Assembly (NCBI GenBank): GCA_002682825.1
Contig: NOKP01000005.1
Location: forward strand, 930,001-994,000
Length of the DNA stretch: 64,000 nucleotides
Source of the DNA: Neonectria sp. B-13
Lineage: Eukaryota; Ascomycota; Sordariomycetes; Hypocreales; Nectriaceae
Direction: 5' to 3'
This document shows, one piece after another, positions 33,753 through 46,500 of the stretch. The notes below the pieces were generated by a model that did no database searches, had not been told where the DNA came from, and was given only the letters and a program-made list of their open reading frames with translations. The position numbers were made by a program, and so were the translations under genes. The number at the start of each line of letters is the position of its first letter. The stretch's first letter is position 1.

Positions 33753-34192
33753 GGTTGCGATGGAAGCGTTCGATCCCACGGTGCTGGCTGGGTTTGGATG
33801 CTGTTTGGTGGCTGTATGATGGATCGGACTGTGCAGGGCAGCGGCGCGCTTTGCCGCTTTATACGTCGCTGCACTTTCGCCCGTCCAACATCAGACGACG
33901 ACGCATGACTGAGCTGAGGGCCTGGGCCAAAACACCGGTCTGGACTGAAGGCTCCTCCAAGTTCATGGTAACCCCCAGACTTTCTTCCCCATGGGGAAGA
34001 GCGTGACCTACTCCCTGGCGCGGACAGAGGTGGCGCTGATCAAAACCCCACTACGGATCCGAACTCCGAGCCGACGTTTGCTTGTCACTTAGACTACTTA
34101 AGGCGCGGATGTGCTCTCCGACGACTCCGACCGAGCCGACCATCCCTCCCTCCTCGCTCGCTCGTCCACAGCAAACCTGACCTGCGGCAAGC
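33753..34192. promoter_or_regulatory. Divergent permease/regulator promoter with CGGATCCG palindrome
   Basis: These 440 bases lie between the permease and regulator start codons. They hold a perfect palindrome CGGATCCG (34054-34061), a CGG-N2-CCG arrangement of the type zinc-cluster dimers recognise, plus several further CCGA repeats near 34117-34140. Autoregulation by the adjacent factor is a reasonable guess, not shown. Confidence 0.45.
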
Positions 34193-36396
34193 ATGGCCAC
34201 CGCCCGTCCTGGCAGCAACAAGCGACCGCTGGCTGCGGATGCCAGCAGCGTCGCCGACGTGCCGCAGTCGCCACCGCGTCCAGGCCCGCCGGCCAAGCAC
34301 CCCCGGAAGCGCGTGTCGGTGGCGTGCGAAGCCTGTCGGCTGCGAAAGACGCGGTGTGATGCCGCCAAGCCGAAGTGCCGTTTCTGCTCCAACGCGGGCA
34401 TCAAGTGTTGCTATCGTCAGACCAATAGCGGGCCATCGTCCTTGTAGTAGGTCACTCGTCAACTCTCACGTCGCGGCTCTGTGCTGGACTTACGTCGCCG
34501 TGGTTCAATCCACAAACTGACTCTAACGGCCGGCAGTAGTTCCGAACGTCCCGGCCTGCCATCGGTTGACTCCCAAGTCCCGGGCCAACAAGACCTGGCG
34601 ACGCTGCTGGCCCGTGTCGAGGTCCTGCTCCAAGCAAGAACCGCGAGCGTCGAGACTGAAGATGCCCTGGTACCGACACCGACAGCTTCCTATCGCGAGA
34701 TCGGCCACGATGCGACTGAGCGACAGCAGGAGCCACTTGCCACCAATGTCCCGGCCAGCAGCTACGAAGGCCTTACGCCTGACAAACGACAGGCGTCCAC
34801 TCAGCCCAGTCCGTTGACACACGACACAGCAAGCCCCATAAGCTGTTTCAGCCTCACTGCTCAGCCTCAAGACATACCGTGCTTGATCGGGTTGAGCCTG
34901 GACGGCTTCGCCAAAACCGCAGCCAAGCCGTGTCCCAAGCAACTCGAGCCGCTTCTGTTCGATGACGCCGAGGATTATCTCGAGGTTGAACACAAGTACA
35001 ATCGGCTGATCTTGGATCCGGCGGTGCATTTCGACATCAGCGATGTCGATTTGAGCTTCAAAACCTGCTGGAAAAATCAGCAATCTTTCGCAAAGAACGT
35101 CTTGCCGTGGGTCCCGATTTTTGATCAACAGTTGTGTGCCAAGCTAGTCCAGGAGACCTTGGCCAATGGCTTCGACTCATGTGAGCCGGCGTCGGGTCTG
35201 AGTCTATTCATCCTGGCTCTGGGTGCTCTCACCAGAGCAGGGGACGAGTCGGCCCAGATCGAGACTCCTGGCCTAGGCTACTTTCGAATAGCTTCACGGA
35301 AGCTGGACGTTGCTGTCGGTGATGAAGACACAATTGCAGTCGCTCAAGGCTTTGTCCTGAAGGCGTAAGTTTACACTCCTCGCCCCCTTCTCCTAGTCCT
35401 CTGCACCGACGGGGGAAGACGTGTTGCTTTCTCTGACCTGAACAAACACGCAGATCGTACCTATTGCTCTGCCTTCGTACTTTGGCGGCCTTCGATGCAG
35501 TCCACGTGGCATCAACCATTATTGCAAGACAGATGACTCGCAAAAAGTGGCTTGAACAAGAAGCCGGACGTTTTGAAGCTTGCCACCGAGTTTACTTGAC
35601 ATGTTACATCTTGGAGCATGAGCTGCGGGCCGTCATCCACTACGGCACAGAACTGCATCAATACGAGCGCCTTGCGATGCCACTGTTCAACAGTCACGAA
35701 CCGGGATTCTTCTGGCTCCTGAGCGAGCTGGCACTGCGACAGATCTACATGAACGCGCTGTGTGGAGCCGGGCGTACCACCAGAGTTGCGTATGCTCCTC
35801 GTGTAGCCCAGGAGCTGATCAGCCAGTTGGACCAGTGGTACGAGCATCTGCACCCTACAGTCAAGTTTCCCCTGGGGCCGGAGCCTGTGCTTGACACCCA
35901 GAAGGCTTTCCTCCGGGCTCAGTACTACGCGGCGAGGTTTCAGGTCAACTGGTCCTACGTGGTACAGTTGCTAAGCATGACTGATCTCGACGTGAGCCCT
36001 GATGAACATACCATCATGCTTGAAGGTGCTCAGCGTGCCATTGAGTATTCTTTATTGGTCATCAGCTCGGCCCAGAGTCTCTGCCAGGAAAGGCATTTGA
36101 TGCTATTCACAAATTTGATATGGTGAGGACTGTCCTCTTTATCTGCCATGATGTCAACAACGCTAACAAAGATTTCTTCGTAACACAGCCTCTTCGCAGT
36201 CTCCATGATGCTTTTGTGCATTATTGACGCCCCGGAATTCGCGAGTCTGCATGACATGCCCACAACAGTTGCTGCTGTCCATCAAGCAAGGTCGATTTTA
36301 TCCAACTGGGCTGAAATAGACGCAGCCGGCTTAATGAATCTGAGCAGGATGGATATCTTGATGCACGCCAAAGGTCTAGGCATCACATCGCTTTAG
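34193..36396 (+). CDS. Zn2Cys6 fungal transcription factor
   Basis: A GAL4-type binuclear zinc cluster regulator. The ATG at 34193 starts MATARPGSNKRPLAAD. A basic stretch 'KHPRKRVSVA' leads into the cluster, with Cys at about residues 45, 48, 55, 62, 65 and 72 ('CEACRLRKTRCDAAKPKC', then 'RFCSNAGIKC'). Intron 1 (about 34445-34536) removes two in-frame stops. The next exon has a linker helix 'LATLLARVEVLLQA', then the middle homology region ('FDISDVDLSFKTCW', 'VLPWVPIFDQQLCAKLVQ'). Introns at about 35368-35453 and 36122-36188 lead to 'SYLLCLRTLAAFDAVHVAS' and the C-terminal 'FAVSMMLLCIIDAPEFASLH'. The length and layout match typical fungal-specific regulators. It is the best candidate regulator for the 25-34 kb genes. 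The gene is intact. Confidence 0.87.
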
Positions 36397-37200
<804 letters not shown>

Positions 37201-37964
37201 GTAGTGTTTACGCCGGCTTGTTAGTAAACCAATGTCAGTTATATAGCTAGGCCTGTAAACTATTCGACCTTTGGTTTATATAAGCTAATATCTCAATGAA
37301 TTTAAAGGCCCAACTATGCTTATAGAATGGTTAACAGTCCTAATGATCTATAAGTTAATATATCCTCTTATAGTTATAGTATAGAGTTAATATCCTCTCT
37401 ATTTAAAACCCTATCTAAAACTAAACTATACTAATAATTATAAAGGATTAACTCTATTTAAATAACTATATATTAACTCTTACTATTGAAACTACTGTTT
37501 GGACTATTATTTCTACTTATCTATAATTGTACTAAATCATATGTTTCCTTTACTTAAGCTTAATAGAGGGATAGATCTTTGGATTTTGAACCTAATTATT
37601 GACTTTTACTCTCTCTATAATAGCTACTATTAGTCTACTAACATTAGGAATAACTATTAGGCTTTTAACTCTCTCTACTAAATCCCTTTATACTTTATAG
37701 CTAATGTTAAAGATAACTAGATTCTCTTACTTTTTAATATATTACTCTTTTGGTTATAGGTTGATTAGTATAATATTACTTATTAGCTATATAATCTATA
37801 AGATATAATTATTATACTTTAGACTATTAATAAACCTTTTCTCTATATTAGTAATATTATTATTCCTTTCTAGCTTTAAAGCTAGCCTTTCTAAAAAGAT
37901 CTATTCTATTATAATCTATTAAGCTATTATTCTATTAAGCTAGATTCTATCTTATAATAGAATA

Positions 37965-38990
37965 TAATAATTAAAAACTATTAATTAGACTAATTCCTTA
38001 GCCTTAGAATATTAATCAGTTTTAACCTTTTTATATCTTATAGATTAGACTTTTAAACTATAATTTATAGCTTAAAAATAAAACTTAGATCTATTTAAAA
38101 TAGGCTATATAGATTATATAAAAGCTTATAAGTATAGCTTAATAAGAGCTTATTAAACTATAGTATAATTTAAAAGATAGTTATTATATATAATTAGTTA
38201 TATAATTATTATATTAGGTAAAAAGTTAAATAGAATATAAAAAGCCTAGAAAGTATAAAGGTTAAGCTTTTATTTTAAAGGATTTTAGCCTTTTCTAAGA
38301 TTTAGCTTTTCTAGCTAATTAAAGTAGTAAAACTTATACTTTAACTTTATAATAAAAACTTTTATCTTTTTAAGTTATTATTACTTTAAGCTCAAGTATT
38401 AAGCTTATTATACTATTATTTTTTCTATTTTCTTTTATTTAGATATAATAGTCCTTAGTAGTATATACCTAAAGAAAAGACTAAAGATTAAATAGTATAA
38501 AAGAAAATAGAAAAAATAATAGTATAATAAGCTTAATACTTAAGCCTAAGGTAATAATAACTTAAGAAGATAAAAGTTTCTATTATAAAGTTAAGGTATA
38601 AGTTTTACTACTCTAATTAGTTAGAAAAGCTAGACCTTAGAAAAGCTAGATCTTAGAAAAGGCTAAAACTCTTTAGGATAAAAGCTTAGCCTTTATACTT
38701 TCTAGGTTACCTTTTTACATTCTATTTAACCTTCTATATAATATAAAGACTATATAACTAATTATATAAGATAACTACTTTCTTCTAAATTATACTATAG
38801 CCTAATAAGCCTTTACCAAGCTATACTTATAGACTCTTATATAACCTATATAGCCTATTTTAAGCAGATCTAAGCCTTATTTTTAAGCTATAAATTATAG
38901 TTCAAAAGTCTAACCTATAAGATATAAAAGAGGTTAAAACTAATTAATACCCTAAGGCTAAGGAATTAGTCTAGTTAGTAGTCTTTAATT
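37965..38990. repeat. Large imperfect inverted repeat
   Basis: A left arm (about 37965-38440) and a right arm (about 38494-38990) are reverse-complementary over roughly 480 bases with small differences. Examples are CTATTATTTTTTCTATTTTC at 38412 against GAAAATAGAAAAAATAATAG at 38503, and TAGACTAATTCCTTAGCC at about 37984 against GGCTAAGGAATTAGTCTA at about 38951. About 50 bases separate them. It probably derives from a transposon with long terminal inverted repeats or from two abutting copies. It ends where the third LTR-like repeat begins. Confidence 0.7.
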
Positions 38991-38995
38991 ATTGT

Positions 38996-39420
38996 ATTTA
39001 TTATAGCCTAGGTTAGGACTAGGCAGTTATAACTGGTAGAATCATTTTAATACTTACTTTTTCCTTCCTATTATAGTATATAATACTTATATATTGAATA
39101 AGCTCTGTTTAATACAGTTTAATACTATAAGTATATATATATTAAATAAGCACTATTTAATATAACTTAATATTATTTAATTATATTAGTCTTATATATA
39201 TATATATATTCATTTAGTATATTAGATAAGAGCCTTAAGCTCTTTAGCTATTAATACTTTAATTTAATTATACTTAATTATATAATAACTTACTATTATA
39301 TATTATTATTATAATCTATATTACTTATTATAATATCCTAATCTATTTAATTATTAAACTATATATCTTAGACCTATCTTATACCCTTAGGTTAAGCCTA
39401 ACTATTATATATTAATAGCT
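38996..39420 (+). repeat. LTR-like dispersed repeat, copy 3 (RIP-altered)
   Basis: It starts TTATAGCCTAGGTTAGGACT and follows the same block order as the minus-strand copy at 17953-18535, with most CA/TG and CG positions changed to TA. For instance TTAGATAAGAGCCTTAAGCT stands against TTAGACAAGAGCTTTAAGCT, and ATATCCTAATCTATTTAATT stands against ACGTCCTGATCCACTCGATC. A ~160-base part present in copy 2 is missing. It provides a local reference for the mutation type. Confidence 0.7.
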
Positions 39421-41039
39421 CTTATTTAATATATTACTATATTAATCTAAGTAATACTAAACTATTAAGATAATTACTATCTATAATAAACATACAGCTT
39501 TTTTATCGCCACTTTTAGCAGGTTCTAACACTAGATTCAGTAGTAAATCAGCCAAAGTCCAATGCTACTTTAGCCTATCTATCCAAACAACTAGCATTAT
39601 AAGTCCCCAACCATCTATTAATATATATCTTAATGTACCCTATGTATCATTAGGTACTAAATAGTACACTAAAGCTTAAGAGAAATATTCTATACTAAGA
39701 GTCAAAGCACTTCAAACTACCACTTAAGTCATTACTACTTATATAGATCATTAGAGTATAAACATATTACTTACTCTCACTTATATATAGGATTAAGGAA
39801 GATATAGGATAAGATAGCTTTGCTTTATTAGATCCTTTAGCTTATGTTATATACTTACTAATTAGAATATTAAGTATTCCTCAGATGCACAATCCCCTTA
39901 CTGTACAAAGCATAGCTATAGGCTATCCCATTCTACACCCCTTTCCATTGCCTATAACTAAAGCTATCCCTAAGAACCCACTATAGTCCTTATCCCTACT
40001 ACCATCCTATAGTTATTATCCTTACTACTATCCTATGATTATTATCCCTACTATTATTAGAGCTTATAGTCTAAAAATGGCTCTATGTATAACTAGTAAG
40101 CAAGCACTTCATTAATAGACCTAATCCCTATTATAGTAAATATGAATAAATATCTTCATTTTCCTCCCTTATAAGTCTCTCAAACTTCTACCAGATCCTA
40201 TTAACTTATAGCTTCTATATCATCAAATTCACTAAGTCTATCTATCTATTATTGCCCAATTTAATAATACTATAAAAAAAGCAGGATCTAACAACTTTAA
40301 ATGATTCTAATACTTTATTAGTAGATAATAACTTATTTACTACTAATAATAGCAATAATAGCTTTAATACTAATACTATAGACTTAAACAATAATACTAA
40401 CATTAAAGACTAGATTAAACTTTTTAGTAGTAATCTCCATTTGCCTAAATACTATTAGAATGCTATAAGAAATTTCAATAAAACAGACTATAAGCAATAG
40501 AACTATAGTCCTAATTCAATAATACTTATTAATTCAATTAAAGTATAATAGTAATAATACTAAACTTATATTTATATTTCTATATTATTTTACTAATCTT
40601 TACTTAGATATTATTAAATACTTAGAGATAACTCTTAATAGTATTTTAAATCTATTTCTATCTATCTTCTTTATAACTTTTTCAAATAGTTATTCTACTA
40701 GAAAGTGACTATAAGTAGAAAAGCAAAAGGTAGAATAAAAAAAAGAAGCTCCCTAAGTATGTATTAGAAAGTATTTTGCCTAGCCTATAAGAGAGCTTTA
40801 GGTAAGAAGCTTAATCTAAATTTGAATTACTGTATATACATAGTTGCTTCCCTACCTAATATAAGACTAGGAAAAGGTTCTAATATTTATAAGTACTTCT
40901 AAAACTGGCCAAAAAGTATTACTTAAGTGATCAGAAGTGCTAAAATCAACCTATAATAATCAACAATCTTAAAAATGAAATTAAGACTATACTAAGTACA
41001 ATAAAGAAGTTGTTTAAACTTAGAGAGATAAGAATCCTT

Positions 41040-42680
41040 ATTATGCTCTTTCTCCTTCTTCTCACTCTAGCTAGTGCTTAACTAATATCTATTCTATAAC
41101 TAAGATATAGAGATATTAAGATTATATTAGTAAGAGACCCTAATGGTAGTCTATATAGGCTTTTGCTCTAGTTCACTTTAGCCTTTATAAAAACATATCT
41201 TAGAGAGAAGAATATATAAGTCTAGATTTATCTAAGTCTATATAGGATATTTAATATAAAAGGCTTCTAATGCTATATTAGCAAAATGTTTCCAATTCCT
41301 AAGAATATTTTCAATCCTTCTTTATTACTTAACCCTTATGTATTTCTCTTAGCTATTCTTTTTCATTATTGAGCATTTCTTGCTTCTACTCTTATATTAC
41401 TAAATTAGTTACTTAACCTTAATATTCACCTAAGAGAGTTTAAGTTACTATTATTACTTAAAGAGGAACTAAATAATATCTACCTATTTCAAAGAGCTAT
41501 TAATAGCTTAGTAGAATATAAAATGTCACTAGATAAACCTATATCCTATAGTATAATTATAAATTAGATCAAAAGGATTAATAAGTTATTAAGGATTAAG
41601 TATCCTATAATAGCATATAGCTTACATTATAATACAGTAAATACATAGGACTAAAGTAGTATGTTTTAACTTACACTAGAAAATAAGCTATATTAACTTA
41701 TTCTAAATGCAGCCTATATTAGTAATGCACTTTGAAATCTTACGCTAGATCACTCCAATTCGAATCTATTCCAGAAGTACTATCTTAAGCATAAGATTAG
41801 CACTAACCTCTAGGAGATTCTCTAGGGATAGAAGCCTTAAGAAGCTCTTATTAAGCAGTCTTATAATATTAGCTATTCTATCAGTAAACACTACCCTATA
41901 GACCTAACACTTGAGCAAAGAGTATTAATCAATATACATCCTAAAATCAAGCGTTTAATATAGAATCTCTAAAAGTTTCATTAAGAATCAGCTAACTATA
42001 AGAATACTTACTGAAAACTAAATAATGCAAAAATAAGGCTAGGAGCTATAATAAAGTAGGATATTAGAGCAAAATAGACTAAGAAGCAAGCAGTTAATAA
42101 TATTGAACATTAATTAAATAAGTATAGGTTTATAAACCTTATAGTAGATACATTATCTTACCTTTAGCCTTTAGTACAGAAGTACTTAATAATAGCAGTT
42201 ATAGCTTCTATAGTTAAAACACTTTAGGGATAATATAAGTAAAGAGATAAGACTATTTATACAATTATAGAATATTATATGATTCAGGAGGGTTATATAA
42301 TAAGAAGTCTATAGAAGTCCCTAAAGGATTTATTGAGCATAAGTCTAAAATCTAACCTATCAATAGATTAAGTTGCCCTTACTAAGTTAGTACTTTCTAT
42401 AAATAAATAGAAATAACCTAAAAGGTATTTTCTCTATATTAGTAAAGTAATGCATATTTCTCTAGATACTATTCTTAGCAAGTCTCTAAGAAATGAATTC
42501 TATAGCCCTAGCAATCTAACTAAGCATTTTCAGAGGATATACCTAGCTATACTATAAGACAATAATAGAAGTCAATGTTTGGTTTATACTACTAAGCTTA
42601 CCAATAAACAATACCTTTAAAATTATACCCTTTATATTCATAGAATCTTTTCTTAAACAATTTTACTAACTTAACTCCTT
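41040..42680 (+). pseudogene. Relic of a DUF3435 (tyrosine-recombinase-like) gene
   Basis: Reading the plus strand with RIP-type stops taken as glutamine or tryptophan codons gives a nearly continuous protein. Its blocks resemble the fungal DUF3435 family, often named 'FluG domain-containing'. A catalytic-domain-like part ends 'TLKSYARSLQFESIP' (about 41720-41775). A coiled region follows, 'HYPIDLTLEQRVLINIHPKI' (about 41892-41950), then 'RDKTIYTIIEYYMIQEG' (about 42250-42300). The C-terminal zinc-finger-like segment is 'NLTKHFQRIYLAIL' ... 'YLQNYTLYIHRIFS' (about 42512-42655), where expected Cys and His codons are partly changed to Tyr. DUF3435 includes Crypton-like and Starship-captain recombinases. 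No functional enzyme is encoded. The assignment rests on remembered family patterns and is moderate. Confidence 0.5.
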
Positions 42681-43599
42681 TCATTCCATTAGGCTCCTAA
42701 AGAATATAACTTAGAATACTATATTACCATATTAAACATTAAGAGTATTCCAGTTAGTATATAATATTAAATCTATATTATTTATGTTTATAGGTTAAAG
42801 AATCATCTAAATTAGCTATTCCAATTAATAAGACTAATTACTACTACCTTTCAGTCATTATCTCAATATTACCACTTACTATATTATAATTATATTATAA
42901 AGAGCCCTATTTTTACTTACTTTATAAGTTTTATATTAAAAATGCTAATAGGTATAGTAAGAAATAGACCGACTGATCCTATCAATCTAAAAGCAGACCC
43001 TCTATCTTATATCTAAAGGTTCAATTAAGGTATATTTTCCTAATAGCTAGATACCTAAAGGAGTGCTAGATTCCCATAAAACAGCCCTATCTAACCCTCT
43101 ACATAGCCAATTAAGTCATATTCTATACATCTACTATAGTATATATAAACAGCAAGTTTTAAACAGTAGGTATAATATATCTATCCTTTATATATCTAAG
43201 TAGTACAAAGCCAAATTTGCCACAAGTATAAAGGTACCTACTTATTGCTATACCTAGGGCATTAGCACTAATAGATAAGGAAGAGCCTAAACTGAACTAT
43301 AGACCCCCTAGGTATAATTAACTTTATATATGTATAGCATAATGCATCTATATATAAGATAGTTAACATTAAAGCTATAAACAGCTTTTATAGAACTACT
43401 TGCCTAAATACTACTAGGATTATAATAGAGAAGTATATATAAGATACTAATAATAGATAAGACCAGTTGAATAATAATACTACCTTTAATCTCCTTCTTA
43501 GCTTTCAGTTATTATTATTAGTATTTATAATATTAGTAATAGTATATACTTACCTATGCCTATGATTATTACGCATTATACTTGTGAAATGAAACATTA

Positions 43600-46500
43600 G
43601 AGGTGCACTTAGGGTTAGGGTTGGGGCTGTGTTTAGGGGACTTAGTGCAATTCTAAGCAGGCAGTAAAAATAGAGAGAAAATTCTATAGAAATACTATTA
43701 TATTAATATATAAGGTAATATAGATATGAATTAATAGAGAAATTTGTAATAAATATATAACTAAAGACTATATTATTTTTAATCTTTATGTATGCATTTT
43801 ATTCCTAATATAAGAGGTAAATTAATATATAATATAGCTAGTAAGACTATAAATTATAAGATAGCTTATTATAGCCTTATTAGATAGCTAAAAAGATTAA
43901 CTAATATAAGGAATTATAAATAAAATCTACTCTATTAAAGTGTTTTTTTTAACTAATCTAATCTATTATAAATAAAAGATATTCTATTAAGCTTCTATAA
44001 ATTAATATAATATAGTCTTAAGGTAGAAAGTATTCCTATTAGTATATATAGTCTAATTCCTTAGATTATAGAGTAGGTAAGAGTCCTTATCCTTAGATAG
44101 CTCTATTAATACACTTAATCTCTCTAGACTGTATAATAGGCTATAATAGTATTATAACTTTCTATTATTAAACCCTTTCCTACTGCCTACTTAATCTCTA
44201 TTCTAATTATTCTTTTCTACTATATTAAGGCTAATAGATAAACTATATCTCTTCTCTTATAATAACTATAGTAAAGCTAATTAAATATTTTTATTCTTAC
44301 TAGCTATCTTAAGTTATTCTTACTAATATACTAGCTTATATATAATCTCTTTCTAAAGGCTATTAAGGGAAAATATTAGCTTATATATAATCTCTTTCTA
44401 AAGGCTATAGAAGATAGATGCTAGCTTATATATAATCTCTTTCTAGAGGCTATTAGGGGAAAATGCTAGCCTATATATAATCTCTTTCTAAAGGCTATTA
44501 AGGGTAAATACTAGCCTATATATAATCTCTTTCTAGTAAAAGCTATTAAGGGCAGAAGCTAGCCTATATATAATCTCTTTTTAGTAGAGGCTATTAAGGG
44601 CAGATACTAGCTTATATATAATCTCTTTTTAGTAGAGGCTATTAAGAGTAGAAGCTAGCTTATATATAATCTCTTTCTAGTAGAAGCTATAAAGAGCAAA
44701 TACTAGCTTATATATAATCTCTTTCTAAAGGCTATAAAGGGTAGATGCTAGCCTATATATAATCTCTTTCTAATAGAGGCTATTAAAGGTAGAAGCCAGC
44801 CTATATATAATCTCTTTCTAATAAAGGCTATTAAGGGCAGATGCTAGCTTGTATATAATCTCTTTCTAGTAGAGGCTATTAGGGGGGAAGCTAGCTTATA
44901 TATGATCTCTTTCTAATAGAGGCTATAAAGAGCAAATACTAGCTTATATATAATCTCTTTCTAAAGGCTATTAAGGGTAAATACTAGCCTATATATAATC
45001 TCTTTTTAGTAAAGGCTATTAGGGAGGGTACTAGCTTATATATAATCTCTTTTTAGTAGAGGCTATTAGAAAGGATACTAGCTTATATATAAATAGTTTT
45101 TTATTTTAGAGTAAATATTTAATAAATAGATAAATATTATTTAATATCTTATTAAATATAAAAGCTAATTCAATTAATATTTAATAAGATTAAGTTAACT
45201 TTTAGAGATATAAATCTATTTATTTTTACCTTTAAGCTAAGCTCTTCTAACTTAGATACTATATACTAAAGTATATAACTAGTTAGGCTATAGGTTATAA
45301 GGTTACTTATTATAGTCTAGTTTAATAGCTAAGAGAATAGATTAATATAAGGAATTATAAATAAATATACTCTATTAAAGTATTTTTCCTAATCAATCTA
45401 ATCTATTATAAATAAAGAATACTCTATATATCTTTAGTAAGCTAATAGGATATATCCTAGACCTACCTTTAGAGTAATACTATAGAGTTTAATCTATCTT
45501 AGATTACTATAGTTATAATACTAATTATTTAGTAAGAAAGTATATAGTATTTTAGTAATTATACTATTATAAACCTTTAAATAATCTTCTAGTTAATAAT
45601 GTCTATTAAAGGTATCTACTAAAGATTTTATATACTAATTATAGTAATAAATATCTTATAAGTTAGACATTTAGTATTATAATAACTATACTAATGCATT
45701 TATAAAAAAGAATAGAAAGGAAGAGAATACTATTACTATATATATAAGGGATTATTCTCTTTATAGCTAGCTAAGTCTATTATCTTATTTTCTCAACCTT
45801 ATTCTATCTTTTAATCTATCTATCTTATAGACCCCTAAAAGACCTTTTATTCTATAATATATTAGACTTACTCTATACCTTATGCCTTTATAAGAGTAGG
45901 TTAAAAGATAGCTAAGATACTAATAATCTTACAATAGAAAGAGCTAGTAGCTTAAAGATAGCTTAATCAAAAGGGATATTAAAGAGCAATAGAGAATATA
46001 ATATTATTTAGTACTTAAATTAATTTTTAAAGCTAATAACCCTATAGACTTCTTAATATACTCTATTAGTCCTATATAGTATATACTATAATAAAAATCA
46101 ATCTAATATTATTATAATTATAGCTTAATACTATAGACTATCTATCCTAATTTCTATAACTATTATAATATATACTCTTTACTATAGAACCTAATTATCT
46201 AGCTTAATAAGAATAACTATATATATATAATTATTAGAATCTTATATGCATTCCTAGACTATCTAATTATACTCAATAGGCATTCTACTATAGATATTAT
46301 ATTATTAAGCTATTTAATATAATAGGAAAAAAAAAAGCAAAAGAAGGTAGTAATAGATATAATAATAGTATAAATAGAGGAAAATAAATAAATAAATAGA
46401 AAAAGAGAGTAAAAGTTAATACAAATAAAGCTATAAATATAGATAAGAAAGAAAGAATATTAACTTTATATTTTATTTATATTAATAACTCTCTATTATT

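Noticed and set aside
43611..43625. True interstitial telomere repeats
   Set aside because: Only two to three repeats, and the non-mutated copy of the same element has TCAGGG at these positions, so RIP explains the motif better.
44331..45092. CRISPR-like array
   Set aside because: The units are contiguous, variable-length tandem repeats without unique spacers, and the genome is fungal.
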